Shown one piece after another: positions 1 to 8,891 of a stretch of DNA of 28,314 nt. Made by a program: the position numbers and the translations under genes. Position 1 is the first letter of the stretch. Each line of letters opens with the position of its first letter. Origin of the DNA: Cymbomonas tetramitiformis (Eukaryota > Chlorophyta > Pyramimonadophyceae > Pyramimonadales > Pyramimonadaceae); assembly GCA_001247695.2 (NCBI GenBank), contig LGRX02031487.1:1-28314 (forward strand), given 5' to 3'. The notes beneath the pieces are model-generated. The model was not told the DNA's origin. It did no database searches and saw only the letters and a program-made list of their open reading frames with translations.

Positions 1-567
1 TACAAACGATAATTCGGTTCCGAGTGCTCTACTTATTCACTCGTCACTCAGTTTGCAGGGTCAACCACTCGAGAGCCGATGTCACACTTCGGCTCAACGT
101 TCAGTTCCCGATCCGATCTCATTTCTAATTCCGATTCGTCATTCTCGATTCAGATGTTATGCCAACAGGCTGACACGATGACTGCCCCACAGTACTGTCA
201 TACTACTGTACTGTCATACTGTCATACTGTCATACTGTCATAGTGTCATACCGTCATACTGTCATAACCTTAATATCTGATATTCGATTTCATTGTCTTT
301 TCAACCCCGATGCGAATCTGACCATTCTTCGAGGGTCTGACTGAGTTCCACGATGACACCCCCCACAGTACTGTCATACTACTATAGTGTCATACTGTCA
401 TACTGTCATAGTGTCATAGTGTCATACTGTCATACCCCGGACATCTGGTATTCATTCTCATCGTGATTTCAAGCCCAATCTCACTGTCATCGTGCCAATC
501 CCAGATTACCCCCGATGACACACATACGGACGCATAGACATATCGGCTCACGATGTGCCTCCGGGCA
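1..567. repeat. Dispersed direct repeat, copy A
   Basis: This block aligns over its whole length with 9953-10509 in the same orientation, with scattered substitutions and small indels. Shared landmarks include the opening CAAACGAT, a run around TTCTAATTCCGATTCGTC, two internal GTCATACT arrays and the closing GTGCCTCCGGGCA. The left edge may lie outside the window. There is no coding capacity. It could be a long terminal or dispersed repeat of a larger element, or a segmental duplication; the sequence does not decide. Confidence 0.8.
188..434. repeat. GTCATACT/GTCATAGT short tandem arrays
   Basis: Two clusters of a GTCATACT or GTCATAGT octamer lie at about 188-267 and 373-434, inside direct repeat copy A. 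The same arrays occur in copy B at about 10167-10220 and 10327-10375 with different copy numbers, as expected for slippage after duplication. Confidence 0.85.
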
Positions 568-599
568 CATGAGTGGTGATTCCGGCAAGGGACGGTATC

Positions 600-1560
600 G
601 ATATTTTGATATTTTGATATTTTGATATATCGGAAATATCATCTCTCTCGATAGTTAAATTTGACTTATTCATATCTCTCGATAATTTCTTTTTGGTTAT
701 CATATCTCTCGATAACTTTGTTTAATTTATCATATCTCTCGATACCATTTTTTGGAAATTCCATATCGATTTATCGATACTGGATCTGGGGTCGATATCG
801 ATAATTGTCGCAAGTTCCACAACTCTGGACGTGATATCGAGATATCGAATTATCGGGATCGGGGATGACAAAATCTTCAAATTCAAATCTGAATTCGATT
901 CTGAATTGGTGATCAACATCGATCCTAGTAAGCTGGTATTACGACAAATCAAATTCGGCAAAGATGTATTTCCAAGATCGACCGGGAAAAGGCACTGAAT
1001 TTCATTGCCCTCACTCGCCGTTTTAAATTCAAGAAATCAAGAGCCCTGTTAAGAAACGAACCGCGCCCTTTTCATACAAACCGACTGAAAATAGGTCCCC
1101 CTCTGTCTTCAAAATGCCTACACAGTTTTTAGCTCTACCTGTAAGCACTGCAGGTGTGGAGAGAACATTTTCAGCCCGTGGCATGATACACTCTGATCTT
1201 AGGAAAAGAATATCCGGAGGAGACCCTAGAACATTCAATGATGGCTTCTATTGATACTGAATGAATTTAGAATTTCAGCCGTAAGGCCTTAGTGTGACCA
1301 CTTGCTTTGACCTGGCTTGTAAGGTGGCAGTGACATGTTGTACCTAGGGGGATATCGAGATATCGAGTGAATAACTGTTACATATCGAGATATCGAGATG
1401 CAAAAATTGGAGATATATCTCGATAGGTAAATCTGACTTATTCATATCTCTCGATAGGTAAATCTGACTTATTCATATCTCTCGATAGGTAAATCTGACT
1501 TATTCATATCTCTCGATAGATTATTCGAAATATCATTATCTCTCGATACCTGTTTCTAAA
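600..1560. repeat. CTCTCGATA satellite-like arrays
   Basis: A TATCTCTCGATA core recurs through this stretch. At 640-760 it is degenerate. At about 1410-1530 it forms a regular 31 bp unit repeated more than three times, the unit combining ATATCTCTCGATAGG with AAATCTGACTTATTC. A GATATTTT microsatellite lies at 603-630 and GATATCGA runs at 1351-1395. The hAT remnant sits between the two array blocks. Confidence 0.8.
1042..1264 (+). pseudogene. hAT transposase C-terminal dimerisation domain, remnant
   Basis: The plus-strand translation from about 1111 reads LALPVSTAGVERTFSARGM followed by a basic segment. This is the hallmark of the hAT C-terminal dimerisation region (small-hydrophobic-P...ERTFS...). 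After RKRIS the match continues one frame over, ending ETLEHSMMASIDTE and a stop at 1262-1264, so there is a one-base frameshift near 1216. No catalytic core or BED finger is recognisable upstream, and the element is truncated and dead. It lies between CTCTCGATA arrays. Confidence 0.75.
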
Positions 1561-1833
1561 TTATCAAAGTTATTCGATAGGTCAAAAAATTCTCGATACC
1601 GGCCCCTGGATTCCGGTAGATTCGGCTCGCTTCGGTTTTTCCGATTCTATATTTACCGTCAACTTTCCGTCGTTATCGCAGCTTGATCTGCACCGTAAAA
1701 AGCGGCAAATCCCCTTCCGTCTCCGTTCTTTTTGCCGCTTCCGTCATTCGTGGCTTACCTACCGACTGTGACTGGTATTCCGCGCTCCGTATCCGTCAGC
1801 TTTCGTACAATTCTGGATTATTTTCTACCAGAC

Positions 1834-2010
1834 ATGTCACAACAACGCCAACTCGGGCTCGCTGAGGCCCTCCGTTCAGCAAGGCGGGCTAGTGCCACGC
1901 CCTCACCCGCGTCACCCGTGGATTCCGGCGGTACTACGCCGGGTCCGACACGCCTGAGGAGGATTGTGTCGACTGCATCCTTGCGTTCACGTCCATCGAA
2001 GCCTTTATAG
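1834..2010 (+). CDS. Small Ser/Arg/Pro-rich ORF, uncertain
   Basis: An ATG at 1834 opens a 58-codon frame rich in Ser, Arg, Pro and Thr with no recognisable domain. Overlapping frames on both strands are also open, so composition alone could explain it. A neighbouring plus frame (about 1950-2095) reads like protein too, which would fit a broken longer gene. No family is recognised, and I hold this only as a weak candidate. Confidence 0.15.
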   Translation: MSQQRQLGLAEALRSARRASATPSPASPVDSGGTTPGPTRLRRIVSTASLRSRPSKPL

Positions 2011-2231
2011 CACTCTCCGCCATAGAGCACGCTTTTGTCACCTGGCAGCGAAACACCCCTGCACTTTCCACAAAGTCCCCCACTCGATAAACCGAGTTTG
2101 GTGGGGATTGAAGGGTTGAGGGACCTTGCCCAAGTCCCCAATATGGGCACTAATACTTCATAAATATCCAATAGTTGACTACCGTGGCAATTATGGATGT
2201 TTCCGCCCTCATACTGATCCCATAGTGCTAA

Positions 2232-2842
2232 AAACGAATTCGCCCTTACGGTGTTAAGCCAGGCTGGTGGCCACGCGAAGTGAACTTCGTTAAGACTCGT
2301 GATTGTGTTGTTGATTTGAAAGTAGAGTCCATCTCCAAGAAGTATATATTGGGCCTCATAGAAGGACTAGCACACGAGTGGAGTTTAGCACTCCCTTTTT
2401 GCCATGAGTGTTTTAACTGCTTTAGAGTTGCACACCGCCCATATGGAGTGGAGGCAAGAGTGGAGTACGATCTTTGGGTTCGAAGCATGGTGCCAGACGC
2501 CTTCAGCGAGGACTACCCTGTCATTCTCCTCTCTCCACCACTTCAATTTTCTTCTGGAGTATTTGAGGAGATAGAGGAGGAAGAGGGGCTAGAGGTAGAA
2601 GAACTGGTAAGAGCATTCTTTACTTGGGTGAATACTTATAGGAGTATTATTGATTTCTTTACGGCAGCATTACTTGCTATGAACTCCCTGTCTATGGAAT
2701 ATTTCCAGTTTCCTAATTACCAGCTTTCCAGGTGCGTGAGCCTCTAGCGATCGTTGACAGCAACGTCGCGCCAAAAGTTTTGAAGCGGAAGAGGACGTTC
2801 GTCGAGAAGGCGCCGAACCCACGCTTACTCGCGCCAAGGTGA
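2232..2842 (+). pseudogene. Orphan protein, frame-broken
   Basis: A frame open from 2232 (just after a TAA) to 2747 has coding character, including the motif KPGWWPREV near its start, an acidic stretch EEIEEEEGLEVEEL, and a hydrophobic helical segment near 2640-2690. It has no ATG before about 2487. This suggests a lost 5' end or an upstream exon. Near 2725 the coding-like reading moves to another frame (FQVREPLAIVD, then a basic KVLKRKRTF stretch) and ends at TGA 2840-2842. I read this as one frameshift in a decayed gene. An alternative is an exon with acceptor CAG at 2729-2731 and donor AG|GTGAAG at 2838. The WWP motif loosely recalls fungal helical-bundle proteins, but no family can be assigned. 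Confidence 0.4.
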
Positions 2843-3081
2843 AGTATTCCGTTCCGACATTGCTCGCATGCGTTGAACAAAGCCGTAATTGATTCCTTGC
2901 CTGCACAACCCAAGGCAAGACGTACGTATTAGCCGTAAATAGTATGAGTGAAACATATTGGTGTATTGTCGCAGTATCACAAATGAATGTTCGACGTCAT
3001 GCTCGAGCTACAAGCTCTCCTATATGCCATCAATCTTTGTAGCGTGTGCAACGGTTCAAAAATCAGACGCGCGTGGCGCCC

Positions 3082-3688
3082 ATGGCGAGCTGGGAGTGGC
3101 AATTCTGCTTTGGGGCGGTGTGCAACGCGTTAGGGGCGGCACTTGGCGCTTTCGACCTCCCTCATAACTTTAGAGAGGGCACAGGCGTATTCTCGGATGG
3201 GTACTCGACCGCAAGATCCCAGAGTACAAGAAGAGACTCTGGATCTTAGCGAGAGAGATACTACGCATGTTTGACCCAGGCTTTGCCGAGAACGAATGGT
3301 ACGTCGTTCAGGTTGCCCGCCACGATAGTAGGGTGTCAAGCTTGTAGAGCTGCACACCGATCCTAACGACGCCACCCACGAGTACATCTTGACGCTAGGA
3401 GCGTACACAGGGGTAACACTCCGTTGCCACTACGAGAAAGATAAGTTTGCGGACTTCGATCCTTACTTTCACATTGTGCAGTTCGATGGGCGTCTCCCAC
3501 ATGAAGTAGTGGGAGGCAATTTCACGGGCGTCCGTTTTAGTTGCATTTGGTACAAATGCTTTGACCCCTTGATCCCCGTACCAACACCCTTGTTTAGAAC
3601 ACCACGCTACGTTGGCTACTGCCCCGCAGTCCTTGTGGGAGGACCAGATCCGGATCTAGTCCTCCCACAAGGACCGCTTTTCAAATAA
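3082..3688 (+). pseudogene. Orphan protein with two frameshifts
   Basis: Three protein-like segments follow one another in different frames. The first starts at ATG 3082 (MASWEWQFCFGAVCNALGAA) and ends near 3178. The second runs about 3182-3348 (LGWVLDRKIPEYKKRLWIL, then FDPGFAENEWYVVQVARHD). The third runs about 3335-3688 (LVELHTDPNDATHEYILTLG onward, ending LPQGPLFK and TAA). Segment joins without loss of coding character imply single-base frameshifts near 3180 and 3340. No known domain is recognised. The product would be soluble, about 200 residues. The last codons overlap the palindrome at 3629-3674. Confidence 0.45.
3629..3674. repeat. 46 bp near-perfect palindrome
   Basis: Two 23 nt arms, 3629-3651 and 3652-3674, are reverse complements with a single mismatch and no loop. 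The arm begins GTCCTTGTGGGAGGACC. It overlaps the end of the broken ORF whose stop is at 3686-3688. A 17-mer of the arm recurs with one mismatch at 5095-5111 and 5296-5312. Confidence 0.9.
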
Positions 3689-4444
3689 TTTAATTGGTCG
3701 CTTACCGATATTTGTGGTCGCTATCCCATGAAAGGTGGCATATATAGGTCCTATATTAATTTATTTGAACGCTGGTTTGGCATATATCCATCCCATATAT
3801 CCATGACGAACGCATTTCAAACCTCTACACTCAAAATTTTCAAAACGGATTTTTTGGAACATTCAAAATGTTGCAAATTAGTGACTCATCTTCAATAATT
3901 TTTTACCAATCATATATCAACACTACACCTGCGCGGATACCATCAAATTGAGCCTATACATATGTCCCAATCATATTTGGGCGGTAGGCCCGGTTGGAAT
4001 GCATATATTGGCTCGTTGGCTCGTTGGCTTCCCCTCTAATATATTGGCTCGTTGGTTTCCCCCCCTAAAGCAGTGGTCACGCGAGCTGACCAGCCAGCCA
4101 TCATAATTGCTTGCTAGAAGGCATATATCGCAAGGTTGGTGTGTGCAGCACATTAAATCTTCAAGTATATATGTATTGCGAATTTCTGAAAGTCTAACAT
4201 CATCCAAATATCTTATTTTTCGACTGGCGTGTACATTTCAGAATGGATGAATGCCAATTTCTAAAGTCCGAAATTCACTAAATTCGGAATTTGCATTGTG
4301 TTGAACATGCGCCATGCTGAAATAGAGCGGAAATGATGATGAGGGTGCGAAGTGGCCGATTCAGTTATCTTATTTGGTCATAAACTCAATATGTATAACC
4401 ATGAGCATCACCGTGAGCCCCCCATGTGACTCCTAATATATCCG
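3689..4444. other. AT-rich interval, no gene seen
   Basis: No convincing ORF. It holds CATATAT-rich sequence and short repeats of TTGGCTCGTTGGC near 4008-4060. Confidence 0.6.
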
Positions 4445-4446
4445 TA

Positions 4447-5060
4447 CCTGTCCACAGTATTTCAGCCGGAACGTTCGTTAAGACTGTAAGTGTATCGCGC
4501 GATGCGTCCCGCCGCGCGCTGAGAGCTTTTCCGACTGGAAGTTTGTGCCGATGCCGTCGCCTGTGACGCTCACCACTGTTAAGGGCGAACTTTGACCGCT
4601 ATGCGTTTTCGGAGAAATTATTTTTTCGAAATTCTGAGCACACCACGTGGAAGCCCGCTGAGAGCGCTATAAATTTGAAAGCATGAAATTTTTATATGGC
4701 CCCGTATTTCCCAAGTCCGAAATTATGGGCCATATAAAAATTTCATGCTCGTTTCAAATTTATAGCGCTCTCAGCGGGCTTCCACGTGGTGTGCTCAGAA
4801 TTTCGAAAAAATAATTTCTCCGAAAACGCATAGCGGTCAAAGTTCGTGCTTTAGAACCAATCACGAAGCTTGAAATGCTTTACGAAGAGTTCCTCCAATT
4901 ATGCATTGCGCGCATCACGCGCGGAACGAGATATACACCGTTCACTTTCAGAAAATCGTGCGACAGAAATTACTTGAAATGTGACAAAATGCAACAGGAA
5001 AGGTCTGACGTTTTTATATAGATAACGATTTCAGTGAGCGGCTGAAATACTGTGGACAGG
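4447..5060. mobile_element. TA-flanked foldback MITE (Tc1/mariner-like)
   Basis: A 614 bp element is bounded by perfect 21 bp inverted repeats at 4447-4467 and 5040-5060, beginning CCTGTCCACAG. Each is flanked by TA (4445-4446 and 5061-5062), as expected for a target-site duplication of the Tc1/mariner superfamily. There is no transposase ORF, so it is non-autonomous. A second, much longer inverted repeat fills the middle. The superfamily assignment rests only on the TA duplication and the terminal repeats. Confidence 0.8.
4586..4846. repeat. Internal long inverted repeat of the MITE
   Basis: Left arm 4586-4702 (117 nt) and right arm 4727-4846 (120 nt) are almost exact reverse complements, differing mainly by a 3 nt indel. 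They are separated by a 24 nt loop. Transcribed or single-stranded, this would form a near-perfect hairpin of about 117 bp. Confidence 0.9.
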
Positions 5061-5094
5061 TACCCATACTAATACTCAAAACAACGGATAATAA

Positions 5095-5312
5095 TCCTTG
5101 TGGTAGGACCACCATTTTCTTCAAGCTTTTGGTGAAATTACACCCCTAAAGCGTGCCGTTCAACCACACACCTAAAGTCTCATGGGGGCCGCCGCTACAA
5201 GAAGTAAAATTCATTTAACTCATAAATATCATGTGCAAATGTTGCCTGCGCCTCAAATAGTCGATTTAGTGATCGAAACCGCAATTGCCCATTGGTCCTT
5301 GTGGTAGGACCA
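5095..5312 (+). repeat. Pair of 17-mers related to the 3629 palindrome
   Basis: TCCTTGTGGTAGGACCA occurs at 5095-5111 and 5296-5312 in direct orientation. It differs by one base from the arm at 3630-3646. No gene is seen between the copies. They may be termini or recognition sites of a short unclassified element. Confidence 0.6.
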
Positions 5313-5371
5313 TGAATTTGGGTAGTAACCAACGTTGATTGAGTGTAGATATTCTTACCTGTAGGCTTCGA

Positions 5372-5581
5372 TTACAATCGCAACAATCTCATCTCACACC
5401 ATTTTTTCCCGGTGTCCCCATCCGTGGGGTAATAAGTGTATAGTATCTTGTTGTGCTCATTGTGTGTAGATATCTGCCTTGCACAATTTAAGCAGAGCTT
5501 GGCATAGGGCACGCCATTCCAAACAAGTAATACCTCGGCTCCGTGCATACAGAAGTGCGAAGACCGTTCAACACGAGTCAT
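5372..5581 (-). CDS. Small cysteine-rich protein, unknown function
   Basis: Sixty-nine residues from ATG at 5581 to TAA at 5372. The sequence has FCMHG near residue 10 and KLCLNCARQ near residue 28, so two Cys/His pairs about 17-20 residues apart could bind zinc. The start overlaps the 3' end of the gene at 5568-6086 by 14 nt in another frame. Such close packing is typical of viral or mobile-element genes and unlike the intron-rich channel gene in this window. A similar spacing of Cys pairs is seen in the ORF at 12425-12646. Family not recognised. Confidence 0.45.
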   Translation of the reverse strand: MTRVERSSHFCMHGAEVLLVWNGVPYAKLCLNCARQISTHNEHNKILYTYYPTDGDTGKKWCEMRLLRL

Positions 5582-6086
5582 GCGACAAAATAAAATAGCG
5601 GTCTTCCCTCTTCCGTAGGAGTTCGGGTGCGGGTAGGTTAGGTTGAAAGTTCTCGAGCCACCTTCTAACTTGATATGTTTGAACAGTATCCGGATAGGTA
5701 ATACGAGAACCCGTTATACGTTCCCTTTCGCAGTCACCGTGTTCCGTGCGAATACCAACTATCGACCCATACCGTGGGGTTAAAGTATCATACTGAATAA
5801 CTAGATATTTGGCTTCGAAGCGCCATATTGGAGTCTCCGCACGAGCTATGGCTTCCTTTAGAGTATCGTTGTACTCAGTAAGGGTAAGAGCCTTGCAACA
5901 TACACGAGGTGACGTCTTATTGATGGTCATTTCCGTAAGTGGGCTATAATGATACTTACGAAGGCATATATGATTCGGCTTTAAACATCTTACGCATACA
6001 CGTTTTCTTAAGTCAAAGCGGGTACTGTACTTCGAGGCATGTTTGAAAGAATGGAAGGAGGTGGGGGAAATTTTGGGAAATATCAT
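5568..6086 (-). CDS. Orphan Cys-rich protein, family shared with 16016-16352
   Basis: A 172-residue frame from 6086 to TGA at 5568. Near residues 27-40 it reads DLRKRVCVRCLKPNHIC, a C-x2-C...C motif that could bind zinc, followed by TINKTSPRVCC. The same order (DLRKWVCITCFKLNQIC, then TVNKTSP) is found in the plus-strand ORF at 16016, so this is a real conserved family with at least two diverged copies here. The rest is hydrophilic, mixed alpha/beta in look, with no signal peptide or membrane segment. The Cys spacing recalls DTW-domain N-termini, but no DTW motif follows. The next gene overlaps its end. Function unknown. Confidence 0.55.
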   Translation of the reverse strand: MIFPKISPTSFHSFKHASKYSTRFDLRKRVCVRCLKPNHICLRKYHYSPLTEMTINKTSPRVCCKALTLTEYNDTLKEAIARAETPIWRFEAKYLVIQYDTLTPRYGSIVGIRTEHGDCERERITGSRITYPDTVQTYQVRRWLENFQPNLPAPELLRKREDRYFILSHDSC

Positions 6087-6289
6087 TCTTGAAAGGCGGA
6101 AGAATTTTAAGGCAGATCTCTATTCTAAAATTCAGAATTCAAATTTGTATTCTAGGATTGTCACTTTTCTATTCCAACCAAATTGTACACCCCAGCTCAA
6201 CAGGCAGTGGGGACCCGCTGCCGACGGACAAACAACGGATCACTAGACTCGTATACAAAGGATATAAATACTGAGTCTAGGTCACAAGG

Positions 6290-6550
6290 ATGGACACCGA
6301 GGCCGAGGCCGTCCCCATTGTCCTGCATCAGTACTCCCCCAAGGGCGATGCCGCTGGCGTCCGTCTGCACCACGAAAGGTGCTGTACCGTCTGCGGCGCC
6401 CTTGATGTTGGGAAGGGCGAGTACTAGTGCTGAAGTGAGGGCCTTCTTCAGTTCCTCGAAAGCCCACTGCTGCATGGGACCCCACTCCCAGGGCACGTCT
6501 GACTTGGTCAAACGGGTGAGAGGTTGAGCGATCTCGGAGAAGCAGTGTAT
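6290..6550 (-). pseudogene. Retrotransposon RT connection and RNase H, truncated
   Basis: The minus frame ending upstream at about 6550 reads FSEIAQPLTRLTKSDVPWEW, the typical end of the RT thumb/connection. It continues with WAFEELKKAL and PFVVQTDASGIALGGVLMQ. That last piece is the first strand of RNase H with its catalytic Asp in TDAS. The match stops around GLGVHP near 6290; the expected remainder of RNase H and the integrase are missing. Compared with relatives, a few residues after GLAG are lost at the frame break near 6555. Confidence 0.75.
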
Positions 6551-7460
6551 GAACCCGCCAGGCCCAAGAACTGCTTGACGTGGGTAACTGTCTCCAGCTC
6601 GGGCCAGTCCCTCACTGCAGCCACCTTATCATGTTGGGGTCTGCAGCCATCCGCAGAGATGCAGTGACCAAGGAAGCGCAGGGACTTCTTCAGCAGCTGG
6701 CACTTGGACCTCTTCAGGAAAACGCCCTTCTCCCTGCATGTCGGGAGCAGCTGCTTGACGTGCTCGTAGTGTTCAGCGGCGGTGTTGCTGAAAACGACCA
6801 CGTCGTCATTGAGGATGCGGACGAAGGGAAGATGACCCAGAGCCCACTGCATCCGGCGTTGGTATTGTGACTGGGAGTTCTGCAGCCCTTGTGGCATGAC
6901 CAACCACTCGTATGATCCCATCTGGGTGGTGAAAGCAGTCTTCTCCACGTCTCCTGGAGCCATCGGGACTTGCCAGAAGCCATCCACCGCGTCGAAAGGT
7001 CGAATGAGGAGAAGAATTTGGCACCCTGCATCTCGTCGAACATCATCTGGATGTCCGGGAGAGGGTACTTGTCCTTCACTGTCTGGCGATTGAGGAGTCG
7101 GTAGTCAATCACCAGTCGCAACTCCTTGGGATTCCCTGGCTTGGAGACCATCAGGCAGGGAGCTGCGTATGGACTGGACGAGGGTCGTATGTAACCCTTG
7201 GACATCAAGGTCTCGACGCGTTCTCGGAGTTGGCGGAGTTCCTCCGCGGACTTCTTGTAGATGCGCTGACAGGGTGGCCCCTTTTTGCTCAGCTCAGGGT
7301 CCAAGTGAATGTTGGCCTCGTCTTGAGGGTCGTGTCTCAGACCATCGATGTCCGGCAGGGCAGTCGTCATCTCCTTCTCATACTCCGGGCCCCAGAAGTC
7401 TTGGAACTTGAGAGTCCACTCGGGGTCCACGTCCGCGTCTTCAGTGTCCGCAGCAGGCTT
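6530..7460 (-). pseudogene. Retrotransposon reverse transcriptase, frameshifted
   Basis: The N-terminal part, in one frame from about 7460 to 6995, includes YIRPSSSPYAAPCLMVSKP, ELRLVIDYRLLNRQT, YPLPDIQMMFDEM and FFSSFDLS: fingers and the first catalytic Asp. The reading then moves one frame (near 6995) to DGFWQVPMAPGDVEKTAFTT, WLVMPQGLQNS and the palm motif FVRILNDDVVVFSN. The usual Y-x-D-D box is here L-N-D-D: both Asp are kept but the aromatic residue is lost. KSLRFLGHCIS and VKQFLGLAG complete the thumb. The frameshift plus the altered box indicate a dead copy. Confidence 0.85.
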
Positions 7461-8062
7461 GGCAAACCATCTTCAGTGTCGACAGCCGTCGCTGCGAAGG
7501 CGGAGGTCTCATCGCTCTGGGATTTCTCGGCCATCATGAGCCAGGCGGGTTGTATCCCAGGGTCATCGTTGCCGCGCATCTTTTGCGTTTCCGCGTACAC
7601 CAGGTACTTCTTCAGCTGGGCAGGGGTCAGGAACACCTCGTCCACCAATCCCGCACAAGCGGTGCCCTTTGGAGACTTGTCTCCAGGTGCCTTTCCAGGA
7701 GAGCAGCCTGTGATCGTGACGCGATCCCCAACCTTGCCGCCGCGGGACTTCCTGAGAAAGGACACAGAACCGTTTCCCTCATAACCCAGGGTTACAGGGG
7801 AGTGGCTGCGCAGCCATCTTCCGCCGAGGATAACGTCCACTTGTATGCCCAGGGGAAGAATCCGAAGGGCCAGGGCGTTCTCCGTGTAGGTGCCCGTGGT
7901 AGTATGCGTGTTGAACTTGGCGTACGCGGTAGCACCTGTGATCTTCACAGATCCGTCCGCTAGGGTGACTCGCATCTCGGAGCCAGCCCGCGTCGTGAGG
8001 CCACACCGCTTAGCACTCTGCTCCGAGATGAAGTTGTCGGAGGCTCCCGAGTCAATCAACAC
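7450..8062 (-). CDS. Retropepsin-like aspartic protease of the retroelement
   Basis: The frame opens directly after a TAG with LIDSGASDNFIS, the D-S-G-A active-site loop of retropepsins. It has the second hallmark VILGGRWLRSHSPVTL about 75 residues later, equivalent to the hydrophobic-hydrophobic-G helix of the family. A linker rich in Lys, Thr and Asp follows to TEDG near 7455. There the frame is lost and the RT-coding frame takes over. No ATG precedes the active site; the protein would normally come as part of gag-pol. The upstream join to gag appears to be a deletion point. Confidence 0.75.
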
Positions 8063-8083
8063 CTAAATCGCTGTTAGGGTGGC

Positions 8084-8800
8084 TTAAGCCACCCGAAGGG
8101 TAATAGCCACTGAGGCTGCTGCCACCGCGGGGAGATGGCGTACCAAATGCTGGGCCCCGCCCGAGACGCTCTGCTGAGCTCCGCCATCAAGGGGTGCCTG
8201 TAGAGGGTCTGGCAGGGTTGCGGCGCCGATACTGATGAAGGGCTGCAGCGATGAGAGATCCGCCCCAGAGTCATAAAGCGCCGAGGTAGCTGGTACCAGC
8301 TGTTGCGGCTGTGGCTGCTGTTGTTGTTGTTGCTGCTGCTGCTGCTGCTGTTGTAACTGCTGTTGCTGGAACTGCTGCTGCTGTAACTGCTGCTGCATCG
8401 ATTCCAGCGGTTGCTGCTGGAGCCACTGCTGTTGCTGCTGCTGGTACGCGAGCCACTGCTGCTGTTGATGCAGCTGTTGTTGGAATGGCGTGGGATATGA
8501 GCCCATGGGGTGGCGGGTTCCTAGTGTGAACGGCACTGGTGACACTCCCCCAGCGAGGGGCGCTGATTGGGGCAGTACCCAATTGACGCCGTTCCATACA
8601 GCCTGCGCGGGGGTGCCATCCGGCATGGTGTATGGGCGGGGCACCGCAGTGTAGGGCATGGTGGTGCCTGGATGTGGAAGGGGGTGAGCGGAAGCGTATG
8701 TAATGGGAGATGGGAAGGTGATGGGGGAGAACAGTGGGTGGTGTAACGGCTCTGCGCTGACACCCATACTGGGAAAGGACTCTGATGTCTGCTGTGACAT
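8084..8800 (-). CDS. Gln-rich gag-like ORF of the retroelement
   Basis: From ATG at 8800 (MSQQTSESFPSMGV) to TAA at 8084, about 238 residues. A Pro/His-rich N-terminal part precedes DGTPAQAVWNGVNWVLP. A long Gln tract follows, encoded by CAG/CAA repeats at about 8305-8480, then a short Ser/Ala/Gly-rich end. It lies just upstream of the protease, in the gag position. No capsid major homology region or CCHC zinc knuckle is visible, so much of gag may have been deleted. Only about 20 nt separates its stop from the protease frame. Confidence 0.5.
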   Translation of the reverse strand: MSQQTSESFPSMGVSAEPLHHPLFSPITFPSPITYASAHPLPHPGTTMPYTAVPRPYTMPDGTPAQAVWNGVNWVLPQSAPLAGGVSPVPFTLGTRHPMGSYPTPFQQQLHQQQQWLAYQQQQQQWLQQQPLESMQQQLQQQQFQQQQLQQQQQQQQQQQQQPQPQQLVPATSALYDSGADLSSLQPFISIGAATLPDPLQAPLDGGAQQSVSGGAQHLVRHLPAVAAASVAITLRVA

Positions 8801-8891
8801 TCTGACTGCTGAGCTGATTGAGTTCACAGACTCTCAGGGTGTGGCAATATCCACAGGTGAGCAAAAAGTAGTGAGTGCTCGCCTTTTTTAT

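Noticed and set aside
2236..2247. GAATTCGCCCTT, identical to a common TA-cloning vector edge
   Set aside because: Only 12 bases match, no vector sequence adjoins, and the reading frame of the broken gene continues through it.
5568..6086. DTW-domain tRNA modification enzyme
   Set aside because: Only the N-terminal Cys spacing is similar; the DTW motif and the rest of the fold are not seen.
6580..7784. Several plus-strand ORFs of 60-180 codons
   Set aside because: They lie antisense to the clear retroelement RT and protease frames.
8311..8529. Plus-strand Ala/Val-rich ORF
   Set aside because: It is the antisense of the CAG/CAA Gln tract.
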